Positions 1-7,935 are shown, numbered from the stretch's first letter. The stretch: 36,062 nt of DNA from Proteobacteria bacterium UBA4457 (GCA_002390205.1 DGOV01000063.1:746-36807), one strand, 5' to 3'. Translations and numbers: made by a program. The notes: generated from the letters alone by a model not told the origin.

Positions 1-294
1 GTCATCCAGCATCGCGCCGCGTATTCGGGTGTTTGCATATTGTTCCAACGATATGTTTCTTGTCTTGTCGAAGGTATTCATAGCCTGGACAAGTCCCTCG
101 AACCCGGACTGCATTAAATCGTCGACTTCAACCGTCTTGGGAAGCCTGCCTTTTAGATGGACAGCAATACGTTTTACAAGTGACAGTAATTCTGGAGTGA
201 TATTACCTGTCGATTCCTCTGTGTATGAGGCTGCAGCGCGATAGGCCTCAGGTTTACTATTACTCGTCGAGTTCGAATCGGAATCGGTGTTCAT
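1..294 (-). CDS. fliA: Flagellar sigma factor FliA (sigma-28), N-terminal part
   Basis: Partial gene: the first 98 codons are present and the rest lies beyond the left edge. The start is ATG at 294-292. After a Ser/Asn-rich leader of about 20 residues, the frame reads like sigma-28 region 1.2/2.1: a conserved VDDLMQSGFEGLVQAM-type stretch followed by FEQYANTRIRGAMLDD. FliA directs RNA polymerase to late flagellar promoters (flagellin, stator, chemotaxis) and is held inactive by FlgM, which is encoded at 8305-8598. It starts 10 bases after the flhG stop and is probably the last-read gene seen here of an flhA-flhF-flhG-fliA operon. This order is usual in polarly flagellated gammaproteobacteria. 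Several good sigma-28-like promoters in the window fit an active FliA. Confidence 0.93.
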   Translation of the reverse strand, partial: MNTDSDSNSTSNSKPEAYRAAASYTEESTGNITPELLSLVKRIAVHLKGRLPKTVEVDDLMQSGFEGLVQAMNTFDKTRNISLEQYANTRIRGAMLDD

Positions 295-304
295 GGTTAG
301 TGCT

Positions 305-1066
305 TCAAGTTTGGGAGGGCTCTATGTCGCCATGCTCGCCAGCAATTTTCTCTGCGATTGCGCGTATATTATACCAAGCTTTTGAATCAGGGAACGAGGT
401 GTCAATCGGTGTTCTTTTTCTTATGGAAGCTTTGACCGCGGTATCCTCATGAATTGCTCCAATAAAGCCTACGGGTTTACCGAGAAATGAAAGGCAGAGA
501 CGATTCATTCTGTCATAGAATTTTTTGCCGCTGTCGAGGCTTTTTACTTGGTTTGGCACCAGGAAAGTTTCATCAAGTTTGTCACTCAGATGAAGTAATT
601 TAAGTACTCCATAGCTATCCGCTATAGATGTTGGCTCGTCCACGAATAAGACTATTCTTGTGTCGCACAGTTTTAACATGTGCATATTTTGATCTGAAAT
701 TCCGGCGGCGAGATCAAAGAGTATAAAGCTATCGGGAAATACTCTGGTGATCTCTTCGTAAAGGTCTGTAAGCGTGCCCAGTGGCAGGTTGGCTAAGCTC
801 GCATTGCCGGAGGCGCCCGGAATCAACTTTAAGCCACTACTAATATCCGTAGTAACCTCAGATAGCGTTTTTGTGCCTTCTATATAATCTGCGATAGTAA
901 GCTCGGGTGATACACCGAGCATCAATTGAGCATTAGCAAGGCCTAGGTCGGCGTCAACTAGTAGTACGTCTTTACCCATATCGCGTAGGGCTAAGGCAAG
1001 ACTGATTGAGGTGAAAGTTTTACCTACTCCTCCTTTCCCGCTACAAATGGCTACTTGACGAGACAA
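305..1066 (-). CDS. flhG: Flagellar number regulator FlhG/FleN, MinD-like ATPase
   Basis: A 253-aa ParA/MinD-type ATPase. The deviant Walker A motif GKGGVGKT is at residues 10-17, followed by VLLVDADLGLANAQLMLG (switch I/Walker B region) and a DLAAGISDQ stretch in the switch II position. FlhG limits flagellar number, usually by acting with FlhF and on the master regulator. The start must be the TTG at 1066-1064: an in-frame TGA lies 12 bases upstream and the P-loop is only nine residues in; a GAGG lies a few bases before the start. The protein therefore has no N-terminal extension carrying the DQAxxLR helix that activates FlhF in some FlhG proteins. Pseudomonas FleN may lack it too, so this alone proves little. 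The partner FlhF is degenerate (see 1173-2048). Family call is secure. Confidence 0.93.
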   Translation of the reverse strand: MSRQVAICSGKGGVGKTFTSISLALALRDMGKDVLLVDADLGLANAQLMLGVSPELTIADYIEGTKTLSEVTTDISSGLKLIPGASGNASLANLPLGTLTDLYEEITRVFPDSFILFDLAAGISDQNMHMLKLCDTRIVLFVDEPTSIADSYGVLKLLHLSDKLDETFLVPNQVKSLDSGKKFYDRMNRLCLSFLGKPVGFIGAIHEDTAVKASIRKRTPIDTSFPDSKAWYNIRAIAEKIAGEHGDIEPSQT

Positions 1067-1172
1067 ATTAGATCCTCACTTTAAAATACTATTGCGGTCG
1101 GTCCTCAACTCTAAAGACTGAGTAAAGAGAAGTCTCGCGCGTTTGCAAAAGGAGTTTACACAATTGTGGCCA

Positions 1173-2048
1173 TTATCTGATGTCTTCAATGATCATTGAG
1201 GGAATTCTCGCAGGTATTTTTGCGTTAATTTGTTGAAACAATTCTGAAATCAAATCTGTCTGCTTCTCGTTCTCGTCGATAATAAAGTTGAAGCTCTTTT
1301 CCAGCCATGAGGTTGTGGTGTCTAGTGCAAGGCTGTTTAGTTTTGATAGGTCTGCTTCGATAAGGATCAAATGGTCGCTATCAAGTAGTGCGATCATAGA
1401 CTCGATGCTTTCCACTTGATTGATAAAAATAACATCAACTGAAAACCGCTCTGCGATTGCACACAGATGTGAGTCATCTGAACTGGTGGTGTGCGGCAGT
1501 CTTAAAATAATGGTTTTTTCGTGGTTGCTAGCTCTTCTTTTTATTAACTCCTTGATGAGGAGTGACTTCCCTGACTTTCTCTCCCCCCAAATGATGTGGC
1601 AACCTTCTTTAGCGCTATCAAGAAGTTCGAGGTAGTTCTCAGTTTTCCGTTCGGCAATTCGTTTAGATACCTCATGGAGATCCGTTGGGATTTCGTTGCG
1701 AGTTTGCTCCGAGCTTTCTTTTAAGGCTGACTTTATAGACGAAATTTCGTTGTTTATTTGCCTAATGTGCTCCCAGGGATCATCTTCTGTGAAAGTTGGC
1801 GATGAGAACCTTTGATGATTAGCCATTGTTTGAGAGAAATCCTCTTTTTTTCCTGCCAGTTTTGATGCGTCTTCGTCTACACTGACCTGTGTCTCTGCAG
1901 TAGCACTTTGTGCTACCCGAGCGGCGATGATTTCTGTCTTTGATCCGACTTTTGTATTGGAAACAATCAGGGCTTGTTCACCCAGAGCGGCGCGAATTTC
2001 ATCTAAAACAGATTTTGTGTCTTTACCAACAAACCTTTGAAGTTCCAT
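1173..2048 (-). CDS. flhF: Degenerate FlhF-like protein (SRP-type GTPase core largely lost)
   Basis: A 291-aa protein in the flhF position between flhA and flhG. Residues 1-31 match the FlhF start well (MELQRFVGKDTKSVLDEIRA, then ALGEQALIVSN), and about 100 variable residues follow as in FlhF. The remaining domain has a P-loop-like GERKSGKS at 155-162 and a hydrophobic strand ending in EAD at 226-233. It lacks the SRP-GTPase signatures: no DTYR, no DTAG, and no TKLD or closing domain. Usual FlhF proteins are well over 350 aa. The end is not a frameshift, because only 106 bases separate its stop from flhG, too few for the missing part. Start ATG has a GGAG about 7 bases upstream. FlhF normally recruits the first flagellar parts to the pole; whether this version binds nucleotide is unknown. 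Confidence 0.8.
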   Translation of the reverse strand: MELQRFVGKDTKSVLDEIRAALGEQALIVSNTKVGSKTEIIAARVAQSATAETQVSVDEDASKLAGKKEDFSQTMANHQRFSSPTFTEDDPWEHIRQINNEISSIKSALKESSEQTRNEIPTDLHEVSKRIAERKTENYLELLDSAKEGCHIIWGERKSGKSLLIKELIKRRASNHEKTIILRLPHTTSSDDSHLCAIAERFSVDVIFINQVESIESMIALLDSDHLILIEADLSKLNSLALDTTTSWLEKSFNFIIDENEKQTDLISELFQQINAKIPARIPSMIIEDIR

Positions 2049-2064
2049 AAAACGCTCCTTCTTA

Positions 2065-4179
2065 CTAATCTTTTTCGTTTAATTCGATAGTTCGTATAAT
2101 TTTGATAGATTGATCATCAGGAACCTCTCTGTAGGACAAAACAGAAAGTTCTTTTTTAAGTTTCCCAATGAAGATGGATAACCACTGACGTATCGTGGGA
2201 GAAACAATGAGAACTGCCGCACGATCCTGTTCTTGAGCTTTGTTTACTTCTTCTGATAGTGATTCGATAAGGGTCTGTGCGAGATTGGGTTCTAGCGTTA
2301 CCTCATCGACGGAAGTGGCTGCCTTGACTAAGTCCGTTAGGATCTGTTCGAGGTTAGGATCTAGTGTAATGACTTCAAGAGTATTGAGGGGGTCACAAAG
2401 CTGCTGCACGATTAGTCGTCCTAGCCGAGTCCGAACGTAGCTGGTCAACGCCTCAGGTGCTTTCGTGTATGGTGCGGCATCCGAGAGTGTTTCTAGGATT
2501 GTCCGCATGTCTTTAATTGGAACGCCTTCAGAAAGCAGATTCTGTAATACTTTAAGGGCGGTGCTCATGGAGAGGTTATCTGGGATGAGTTCCTCGACAA
2601 GTTTAGGAGAAGTTTCTTCCATCCGGCCGATGAGGCTCTCAGTAATTTCGTAGGTTAGAAGCTCTTCTGCGTTGTTTCTAAGAACGTTATTAAGATGAGT
2701 GGCAATGACGGTACTGGTGTCTACGACCGTGTAGCCCACTGCTTGAGCGTATTCTTTATCCTTGGCCTCGATCCAAACGGCTTCCAAGCCAAAAGCCGGC
2801 TCTTTTGTCTGTGTGCCGGAAACGGTTTCTAAAACTGAACCTGGGTTAATCGCTAGGAATTTTCCTAATTCGATATCTCCCCTACCTCTGGTTGATCCGT
2901 TGATTACTAATTGGTACTGATGAGGAGGGATATCGAGATTATCTCGAATCCTAATAGTTGGCAGCAAAAACCCAAACTCTCCGGACATTTTCTTACGGAT
3001 TCCTTTTGCTCTTTGAAGCAGTCGTCCGTGTCGATCTTCTTGGATTAGTGGAATAAGGCCATACCCGAGTTCCACACTGATAACGTCTACCTGGCCGGCA
3101 TCATCCCAGTCCAGTTCCAGCACTTCCTCGCTAGATTTTTCTATTTCATGTGCTTCAACATCGTTCTGTTCTACTAGTTCAGTGGCCTGTCTTTTTCGAA
3201 GGAAGTAACTCAGTGCGATTGAACTTGATCCAAGTAGGAGGAAAACGCCATTTGGCATCCCGGGTATTAACCCTAAGGCAACTAAAGTTCCGCCCGCAAC
3301 CCCGAATGCAAGTGGGTTGCTCAGCTGTTTTGTGGCTTGTTCCGGAGCAGATTCATCTGTGGATACTCTTGAGACGATAATAGCTGTCGCAAGAGAAAGT
3401 ATCAGTGCAGGTATTTGGGCGACTAGACCATCCCCGATGGTAAGAAGAACATAAGCTTTCGATGCGCCGTCTAGAGACAGATCGTGTTGCAGCATTCCTA
3501 TGGCTAGGCCGCCAACTAAATTTATTAGAAGGATCAATATTCCAGCAATCGCGTCACCCCTCACGAATTTCGATGCTCCATCCATAGAGCCAAAGAAATC
3601 AGATTCCTGAGAAACTTGCGCACGCCTTTTCCTTGCGGTCTCTTGATCGATCACGCCCGCATTAAGATCAGCATCGATTGCCATTTGCTTACCAGGTAGG
3701 GCATCGAGAGTGAACCTGGCGATGACTTCTGAGACGCGACCAGCCCCTTTGGTGATTACAATAAAATTTATAATCATTAATATTAAGAACACTATTAGCC
3801 CTACTGCGTAATTTCCGCCAATTACAAATTGGCCAAATGCCTCAATTACCTTCCCGGCGGCATCGCCTCCTTCATGTCCTTGTATTAAAACCACTCGCGT
3901 AGAGGCGACGTTAAGGCCCAATCGCATTACGGTCGCGAAAAGAATAATGATAGGAAAAGATGAAAAATCCATCGGTGTCGCGGTGTGAATAGCGACCATG
4001 ATGATTAAAAGTGCCAGTATGATGTTAAAGGTGAATAAAACGTCCAGCATGACAGGCGGAATGGGCAACACAAGGAGCGTGAGTACCAGCAGAACGATTA
4101 ACGGTGTTACCAACGAGCTCAGCGGAAAAGAGCTCACCAAGTGTCGGAAATTCGTCAGTGAAAAAAGTATAGATTCCAT
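2065..4179 (-). CDS. flhA: Flagellar export gate protein FlhA
   Basis: A 704-aa FlhA of normal length. The N-terminal half holds about eight hydrophobic segments, and the FHIPEP-family signature lies after the fourth (RFTLDALPGKQMAIDADLNAG). The C-terminal half, from about residue 350, is the cytoplasmic domain that docks chaperone-substrate complexes and forms a ring under the export gate. FlhA uses the proton motive force to drive export of rod, hook and filament subunits. The gene is first in the minus-strand operon, about 55 bases below the predicted transcription start of the sigma-54 promoter at 4244-4260, and 16 bases before flhF. FlhB, FliP, FliQ and FliR are not in the window. Nothing odd is seen in the sequence. 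Confidence 0.97.
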   Translation of the reverse strand: MESILFSLTNFRHLVSSFPLSSLVTPLIVLLVLTLLVLPIPPVMLDVLFTFNIILALLIIMVAIHTATPMDFSSFPIIILFATVMRLGLNVASTRVVLIQGHEGGDAAGKVIEAFGQFVIGGNYAVGLIVFLILMIINFIVITKGAGRVSEVIARFTLDALPGKQMAIDADLNAGVIDQETARKRRAQVSQESDFFGSMDGASKFVRGDAIAGILILLINLVGGLAIGMLQHDLSLDGASKAYVLLTIGDGLVAQIPALILSLATAIIVSRVSTDESAPEQATKQLSNPLAFGVAGGTLVALGLIPGMPNGVFLLLGSSSIALSYFLRKRQATELVEQNDVEAHEIEKSSEEVLELDWDDAGQVDVISVELGYGLIPLIQEDRHGRLLQRAKGIRKKMSGEFGFLLPTIRIRDNLDIPPHQYQLVINGSTRGRGDIELGKFLAINPGSVLETVSGTQTKEPAFGLEAVWIEAKDKEYAQAVGYTVVDTSTVIATHLNNVLRNNAEELLTYEITESLIGRMEETSPKLVEELIPDNLSMSTALKVLQNLLSEGVPIKDMRTILETLSDAAPYTKAPEALTSYVRTRLGRLIVQQLCDPLNTLEVITLDPNLEQILTDLVKAATSVDEVTLEPNLAQTLIESLSEEVNKAQEQDRAAVLIVSPTIRQWLSIFIGKLKKELSVLSYREVPDDQSIKIIRTIELNEKD

Positions 4180-4243
4180 AACCTACTAATTTATATGGAT
4201 AAAAATATCCGAGTGTTATTTTTCGAGAAACCTAAGTGTGAAA

Positions 4244-4260
4244 TGCATATTCCGTGCCTA
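4244..4260 (-). promoter_or_regulatory. Sigma-54 (RpoN) promoter of the flhA operon
   Basis: Read on the minus strand the sequence is AGGCACGGAATATGCAT. The invariant GG (complement of 4257-4258) and GC (complement of 4245-4246) are separated by exactly 10 bases, and GGCACG matches the -24 consensus fully. Transcription should start near 4233, about 55 bases before the flhA ATG. Sigma-54 control needs an activator of the FleQ/FlrA/FlrC type, which is not in this window. It lies back to back with the sigma-28 promoter at 4264-4290. Confidence 0.82.
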
Positions 4261-4263
4261 CTC

Positions 4264-4290
4264 TAAAGAATATCTGTAATTAGCCGATAA
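4264..4290 (+). promoter_or_regulatory. Sigma-28 (FliA) promoter of the flgP operon
   Basis: TAAA (4264-4267) is followed by 15 bases and then GCCGATAA (4283-4290). This is an exact match to the core sigma-28 elements at the standard spacing. The predicted start of transcription is near 4297, which falls inside or after the GTG at 4296 and so supports the GTG at 4311 as the real start of flgP. Confidence 0.88.
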
Positions 4291-4310
4291 CTATCGTGAG
4301 GACCAAAAAA

Positions 4311-4799
4311 GTGAGTACCGCTGTGTACAATGAGAAATTCGTTCAAAACTTCACGCGCTATTGTCTTGTAATAGCGCTTTTTCTCGTTGCGGGCTGCGTA
4401 TCGAATCATTATCCGTACCCGACATCGTCAAATTTTGACGAGCGGCTTGTGGGCATTGGCTATGCTGTTATCAATGTCCAGCCGGGTAGTAGTGTCGAGG
4501 AGAAGCGGTTAATGGCAATAAAGGCTTCTAAGTTGGAAGCCTACAAATCTCTAGCAGAACAAATCTATGGGCAGTATTTGGAGTCTCGAGGCACACTGAG
4601 TAACCAGAAATTCAGCGATGAAGAGATTACCAGCAGGGTAGAGGGGCTTATTGTTGGTGCTAGGGTGCTAAGCATCAAACCGATATCAAATGACAGCTAT
4701 GAAACAGTTCTGGAGATTGGTCGTTCTGATGCGATTAATCACCTGGTCATGACGAGCGATACGGAGGAAGCGTGGTCTGCAAACCAAGGTTCTGAGTAA
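4311..4799 (+). CDS. flgP: Flagellar H-ring lipoprotein FlgP (LPP20 family)
   Basis: A 162-aa lipoprotein. A hydrophobic segment ends in the lipobox LVAGC (Cys29). The mature part has the LPP20/FlgP pattern: GIGYAVINVQPG, then a charged MAIKASKLEAYKSLAEQIYG helix and an RVEGLIVGARVLS strand. In Vibrio FlgP sits at the outer membrane around the LP ring as part of the basal disk/H-ring that supports stators and sheath. A GTG at 4296 is open in frame, but the GTG at 4311 is preferred: GAGGA at 4298-4302 lies 8 bases before it and the sigma-28 transcript should begin near 4297. flgT follows after 74 bases. FlgO, a usual neighbour in Vibrio, was not recognised here. Confidence 0.86.
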   Translation: MSTAVYNEKFVQNFTRYCLVIALFLVAGCVSNHYPYPTSSNFDERLVGIGYAVINVQPGSSVEEKRLMAIKASKLEAYKSLAEQIYGQYLESRGTLSNQKFSDEEITSRVEGLIVGARVLSIKPISNDSYETVLEIGRSDAINHLVMTSDTEEAWSANQGSE

Positions 4800-4873
4800 C
4801 AAGGCCACCGTACCTACGTTTAGGCTAGCGTTGCGAAGTAAACTCGCCTTGGATTTGTTTACCGGCAAACACT

Positions 4874-6007
4874 ATGAAGATCGCTCTTTTCAATTTAGTT
4901 CTAATATTGACCTTCATCTTTCCGGCTTCTTTGTGGGCTCAAGAGTTAGAAAGTTGGTTAAAAAATGTCAAACGAGAGGTCACGCAACTCGGTATTTCTG
5001 AAAGAGGGTACCTGCACTCTATAAACCATCTCCGTAATTCTGTAGTCCAAGACGAAGATCTCTTCTTTATCTCTTCAATGCAATTCGAAGAGCTAGATAT
5101 CCAGCTATTCCCCGATGGAAGCGCGCGAGTCGAAAAAGCAAGCGCTCAACGAGGTAACAATGTAGATAGCAAGATAAAGAATAGGACTGGACAGAGGCAA
5201 ACGGAAAGTTGCGAGAGTAATCTCGGAGAAAAACCGCGTATCTCATTATCAAGCGTAAGTTTAAAAAATAATTATAAGCACATAGGCATTGGCTCAGATC
5301 AAAAGAACCTCATAGGATTCGTTGATCATTTTGTTGCGGACTTGCTGTTAGCGCAAGAAAACATCGCGTTATCGCCATTTTTTGACGACCACAGCCGTTA
5401 CGAGAATTTGATTCGAGGCAGCCATTTTGAAGATTCCAAACATAAATTGCTTTATATGGTGGAATACAGTGAATCGACTGAAGGGGCCGGGACCTGGTGG
5501 AATGAAGTTAATCCGAGACGTTTATTTAAAAAGGTGTCAGCGGCACAATCTATAAAAGTCAGTTTGATGATTGTTGACGGGGAGGTCATCAGAAAACGGT
5601 CAGATACTCACTACGACCTATCAGATACGGATATAAAATCTATAAAGGGTGTTGCACAAAGCGCTGATACCAATAAATTTCTGCAAAAAGTAACAGGAGA
5701 CGTAAGTGATTTCCTGTCTACAGCACACTGCGTGATAACACACTCTAATTCTGTAGTAGCATCTAAAGGAGCGCTGATACTTGAAGCAGGTGCTGATGCA
5801 GGTCTGAGTGAGGGAGATCAACTTCTGATCATGCCGAGATCAAAGTACTTTAAGAAGAGAGGCTTACTCTCAGGAGTAAATCGGATAGCGATCGCACGAA
5901 TAAGCGAAATAAGTGCGTTACGATCGGTGCTTGAAATTGAAGAAGGTAGCGTTGATTTAGGTGATGGCGCTGAATACTTTGCTAGACCTTTGTTGGAATT
6001 AATATGA
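4874..6007 (+). CDS. flgT: Flagellar H-ring protein FlgT-like
   Basis: A 377-aa secreted protein with a signal peptide (residues 1-22, hydrophobic core then SLWAQ). The middle part is poorly conserved to the eye. The last 80 residues have the FlgT C-terminal pattern, a LEAGADAGLSEGDQLLIM-type turn followed by two beta-rich stretches. In Vibrio FlgT is a periplasmic H-ring component needed to assemble the outer ring and retain MotX/MotY and the sodium-driven stators. Here it follows flgP, and its stop overlaps the start of the next gene in an ATGA, so the two are translationally coupled. No clear ribosome binding site precedes its ATG. FlgT identity rests on the C-terminal pattern plus the flgP neighbour. 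Confidence 0.78.
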   Translation: MKIALFNLVLILTFIFPASLWAQELESWLKNVKREVTQLGISERGYLHSINHLRNSVVQDEDLFFISSMQFEELDIQLFPDGSARVEKASAQRGNNVDSKIKNRTGQRQTESCESNLGEKPRISLSSVSLKNNYKHIGIGSDQKNLIGFVDHFVADLLLAQENIALSPFFDDHSRYENLIRGSHFEDSKHKLLYMVEYSESTEGAGTWWNEVNPRRLFKKVSAAQSIKVSLMIVDGEVIRKRSDTHYDLSDTDIKSIKGVAQSADTNKFLQKVTGDVSDFLSTAHCVITHSNSVVASKGALILEAGADAGLSEGDQLLIMPRSKYFKKRGLLSGVNRIAIARISEISALRSVLEIEEGSVDLGDGAEYFARPLLELI

Positions 6008-6558
6008 ATAAGTTAATCATTCTAGGAACGGCTCTTATTGTGGGCGGTTGTAGTACGTTGCCAGAGTCAGAGTTCAACACTGGCGCGGTCGCAGATGGTA
6101 ATAGTGAGAATGGTTCTCAGAATGTTTCGGCGGAGATAATCAAAGACTCGGGTCTCGCAGAGCAATCTGGCACAAATGGTGCTTTTGAGTCGGAAGAGTT
6201 GGAGTTGGCTCTAAGAAATCTTTTGTCTCGCTTGGTTCGTTCATCGAGTGAAGTTGAACGTGAAAAAGGTGGTTGGGAGGAAGGGGTCTACGTTGTTAGA
6301 GAAGGAGATACGCTCTCTGACATCGTCCACGAGGCGGTAAAGGGCACGGAAATCCACCCCGATTTTATCCTCAATGCTATTGTGAAAGTGAATCCATCGG
6401 CATTTGTCCGCGGTAATCCTAGCTGGATGTTGGCGGGCAAAAAAATAAAGTTTCCTCGAATCGAAGATTTTCATCGAATGATCTTTAAAGAGACACCAGA
6501 CAGCGTGGATCCTGCCTCGGATAGCGATCCCTATAAAGGCTGGATAACTTATCCTTAG
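6004..6558 (+). CDS. LysM/FimV-like lipoprotein in the H-ring operon
   Basis: A 184-aa lipoprotein; lipobox VGGC with Cys16. Residues 17-90 are acidic and Ser/Asn-rich, a likely linker. Residues 94-151 are LysM-like: GVYVVREGDTLSDIV, then a helix with NPSAF and a closing LAGKKIKFP. This resembles the peptidoglycan-binding LysM of FimV, in which the spacing between the two helices is longer than in classic LysM. It takes the place beside flgT where Vibrio has flgO but does not look like FlgO. A reasonable inference is that it anchors the outer-membrane ring system to the cell wall. Start ATG overlaps the flgT stop by 4 bases. Confidence 0.68.
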   Translation: MNKLIILGTALIVGGCSTLPESEFNTGAVADGNSENGSQNVSAEIIKDSGLAEQSGTNGAFESEELELALRNLLSRLVRSSSEVEREKGGWEEGVYVVREGDTLSDIVHEAVKGTEIHPDFILNAIVKVNPSAFVRGNPSWMLAGKKIKFPRIEDFHRMIFKETPDSVDPASDSDPYKGWITYP

Positions 6559-6566
6559 GTAAAATC

Positions 6567-7655
6567 TTGATAATCACTGATGTTGTCGCCCAACCAGTAA
6601 AATCTATCTCGGATAGTGTTGAACCTTCGCGAAGCGTCTATTCTTTACGCCTTAATCCGCCTGATGCAAGAAGCTTGGGGTTACGAGAGGGGCAGGTGGT
6701 AAATGCTGTTATTGAAAACAGGCCTGATGGCAATGCTTTGTTGTTGGGTAAAAATATTCTGATCAAGCTGCCTAACTACGTTCCGAACCCCGCTGGGGGC
6801 CATGTACAGGTCCGGCTAGATTCAATAGCAGGTGGGCTATTGTCTGTTTTATTTGGCAGAAAGGCCGCCCCACCAAAAGCGGGATTCCAGATAGATGACT
6901 CCCGCTTAGCTCGTCTTATCTCGGTAGCTCCAAGGTTCGAAAAATTGTGGGAGTTTCTGAATTTAGGCTCTAAAGCAGATGCGACCAGAGAAGGCGCCCG
7001 TCAGCTTTCAAATTTTACGCTGGGACAGGATTGGTTTAAGCGTTTTAATCATGAACAAATTGAACGAAGTCTGCGCCTTAGTGGCTTGTTCCATGAGCAA
7101 GCCGTTCGGGATGGAGCCCCTCAACCAAATTTGAAGGAGCTTTTACTCAGACTATTGAGAGGTGGCCGGCTTGATAGAGCTGAGATGCTTTTTATTGCTT
7201 CGGCCATAGAAGATATAGAGTCAGGTCAAATTGAGTCTCTTGCATCGCAGCTTAATAGAAATACGCAATATCATTGGCTTTTGCCCATCTCAGGCGACTG
7301 GCCAATCGATATCCGGTTATATGGTGGAGAGCCGGGAGAAAGTGAGGATGAAGATTCGGAGCAAGACTACGCATGGAAAGTGGTCATAAAAATAAGGGTT
7401 GCTGAGAACGAAACGATCGAAGTATCGACAGTCTTCGATCGGGACAATGTTGCCAATTTTTACCTTGCGATGCCTACCGATGAATTGTTGGATGACGCAA
7501 ATATTCACAGCGCTTGGCTTGAGAGTGAATTGCGTAAAAATGGAATTCAACTGGGAGAGCTAAAAATTTTCCGGAAAGACTCGCTGGAAAGGCCTAATCA
7601 ATATGATCGTGATAGTTTATTTGAAGGTGGTAAGAGGCTTTTAGGAGATGCTTGA
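6567..7655 (+). CDS. FliK-like protein paired with FlhX
   Basis: A 362-aa soluble protein with no signal peptide. The start is a TTG at 6567, 8 bases after an AGGT that overlaps the previous stop region; no better start is seen. The C-terminal third (about residues 268-335) has the layout of the flagellar hook-length control domain: WKVVIKIRVAENETIEVS, an alternating beta region, then a helix (AWLESELRKNGIQLGELKI). The gene overlaps the FlhB-tail gene flhX by 8 bases. Similar FliK-like/FlhX pairs occur in Pseudomonas-type flagellar clusters. Possible roles are hook-length or export-specificity control, perhaps relevant to the unusually large hook protein at 14800-17577. Whether a classical fliK exists elsewhere cannot be seen. 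Confidence 0.6.
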   Translation: MIITDVVAQPVKSISDSVEPSRSVYSLRLNPPDARSLGLREGQVVNAVIENRPDGNALLLGKNILIKLPNYVPNPAGGHVQVRLDSIAGGLLSVLFGRKAAPPKAGFQIDDSRLARLISVAPRFEKLWEFLNLGSKADATREGARQLSNFTLGQDWFKRFNHEQIERSLRLSGLFHEQAVRDGAPQPNLKELLLRLLRGGRLDRAEMLFIASAIEDIESGQIESLASQLNRNTQYHWLLPISGDWPIDIRLYGGEPGESEDEDSEQDYAWKVVIKIRVAENETIEVSTVFDRDNVANFYLAMPTDELLDDANIHSAWLESELRKNGIQLGELKIFRKDSLERPNQYDRDSLFEGGKRLLGDA

Positions 7656-7935
7656 AGATAAAGAGAAGGTTGCGGTTGCCTTACTTTATGACAAGATTCG
7701 TGCGCCTAAATTAATCGCAAAAGGTCGAGATGATTTAGCCAGCTCCATTGTAGATATAGCCAGTAAATCTGGAGTTCCTGTTACCGAAGACCAGCTCTTG
7801 GCTGAGACACTATCGCGGCTTGAGATGAATCAAGAAATACCGGAAAGTTTGTTTCGTTCTGTGGCGATAGTCTTAGCGTGGGTTTATCGTCTTCAGGGGA
7901 AGACCCCTTGGGATGATGATGTCGATAATGCTTAA
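7648..7935 (+). CDS. flhX: FlhX, stand-alone homologue of the FlhB cytoplasmic tail
   Basis: A 95-aa protein that matches the C-terminal part of FlhB after the autocleavage site: KVAVALLYDKIRAPKLIAKGRD, then VPVTEDQLLAETL and SLFRSVAIVLAWVYRLQGK. It has no membrane segments and no NPTH cleavage motif. FlhX proteins can stand in for the cleaved FlhB tail that helps switch export from rod-hook to filament substrates. It is translationally coupled to the FliK-like gene (the ATG lies within the last 8 bases of that gene, with GGAG just upstream). Its 3' end overlaps the convergent flgN stop by 4 bases. Confidence 0.88.
   Translation: MLEDKEKVAVALLYDKIRAPKLIAKGRDDLASSIVDIASKSGVPVTEDQLLAETLSRLEMNQEIPESLFRSVAIVLAWVYRLQGKTPWDDDVDNA

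Noticed and set aside
1067..1172. Possibility that flhF is a frameshifted full-length gene with its missing GTPase motifs downstream
   Set aside because: Only 106 bases lie between its stop and flhG, too short for the missing domain, and no frame there encodes TKLD-like motifs. The motifs before the stop are also changed.
4296..4310. GTG at 4296 as start of flgP
   Set aside because: It lies at the predicted start of the sigma-28 transcript and has no ribosome binding site, whereas GTG 4311 has GAGGA 8 bases upstream.
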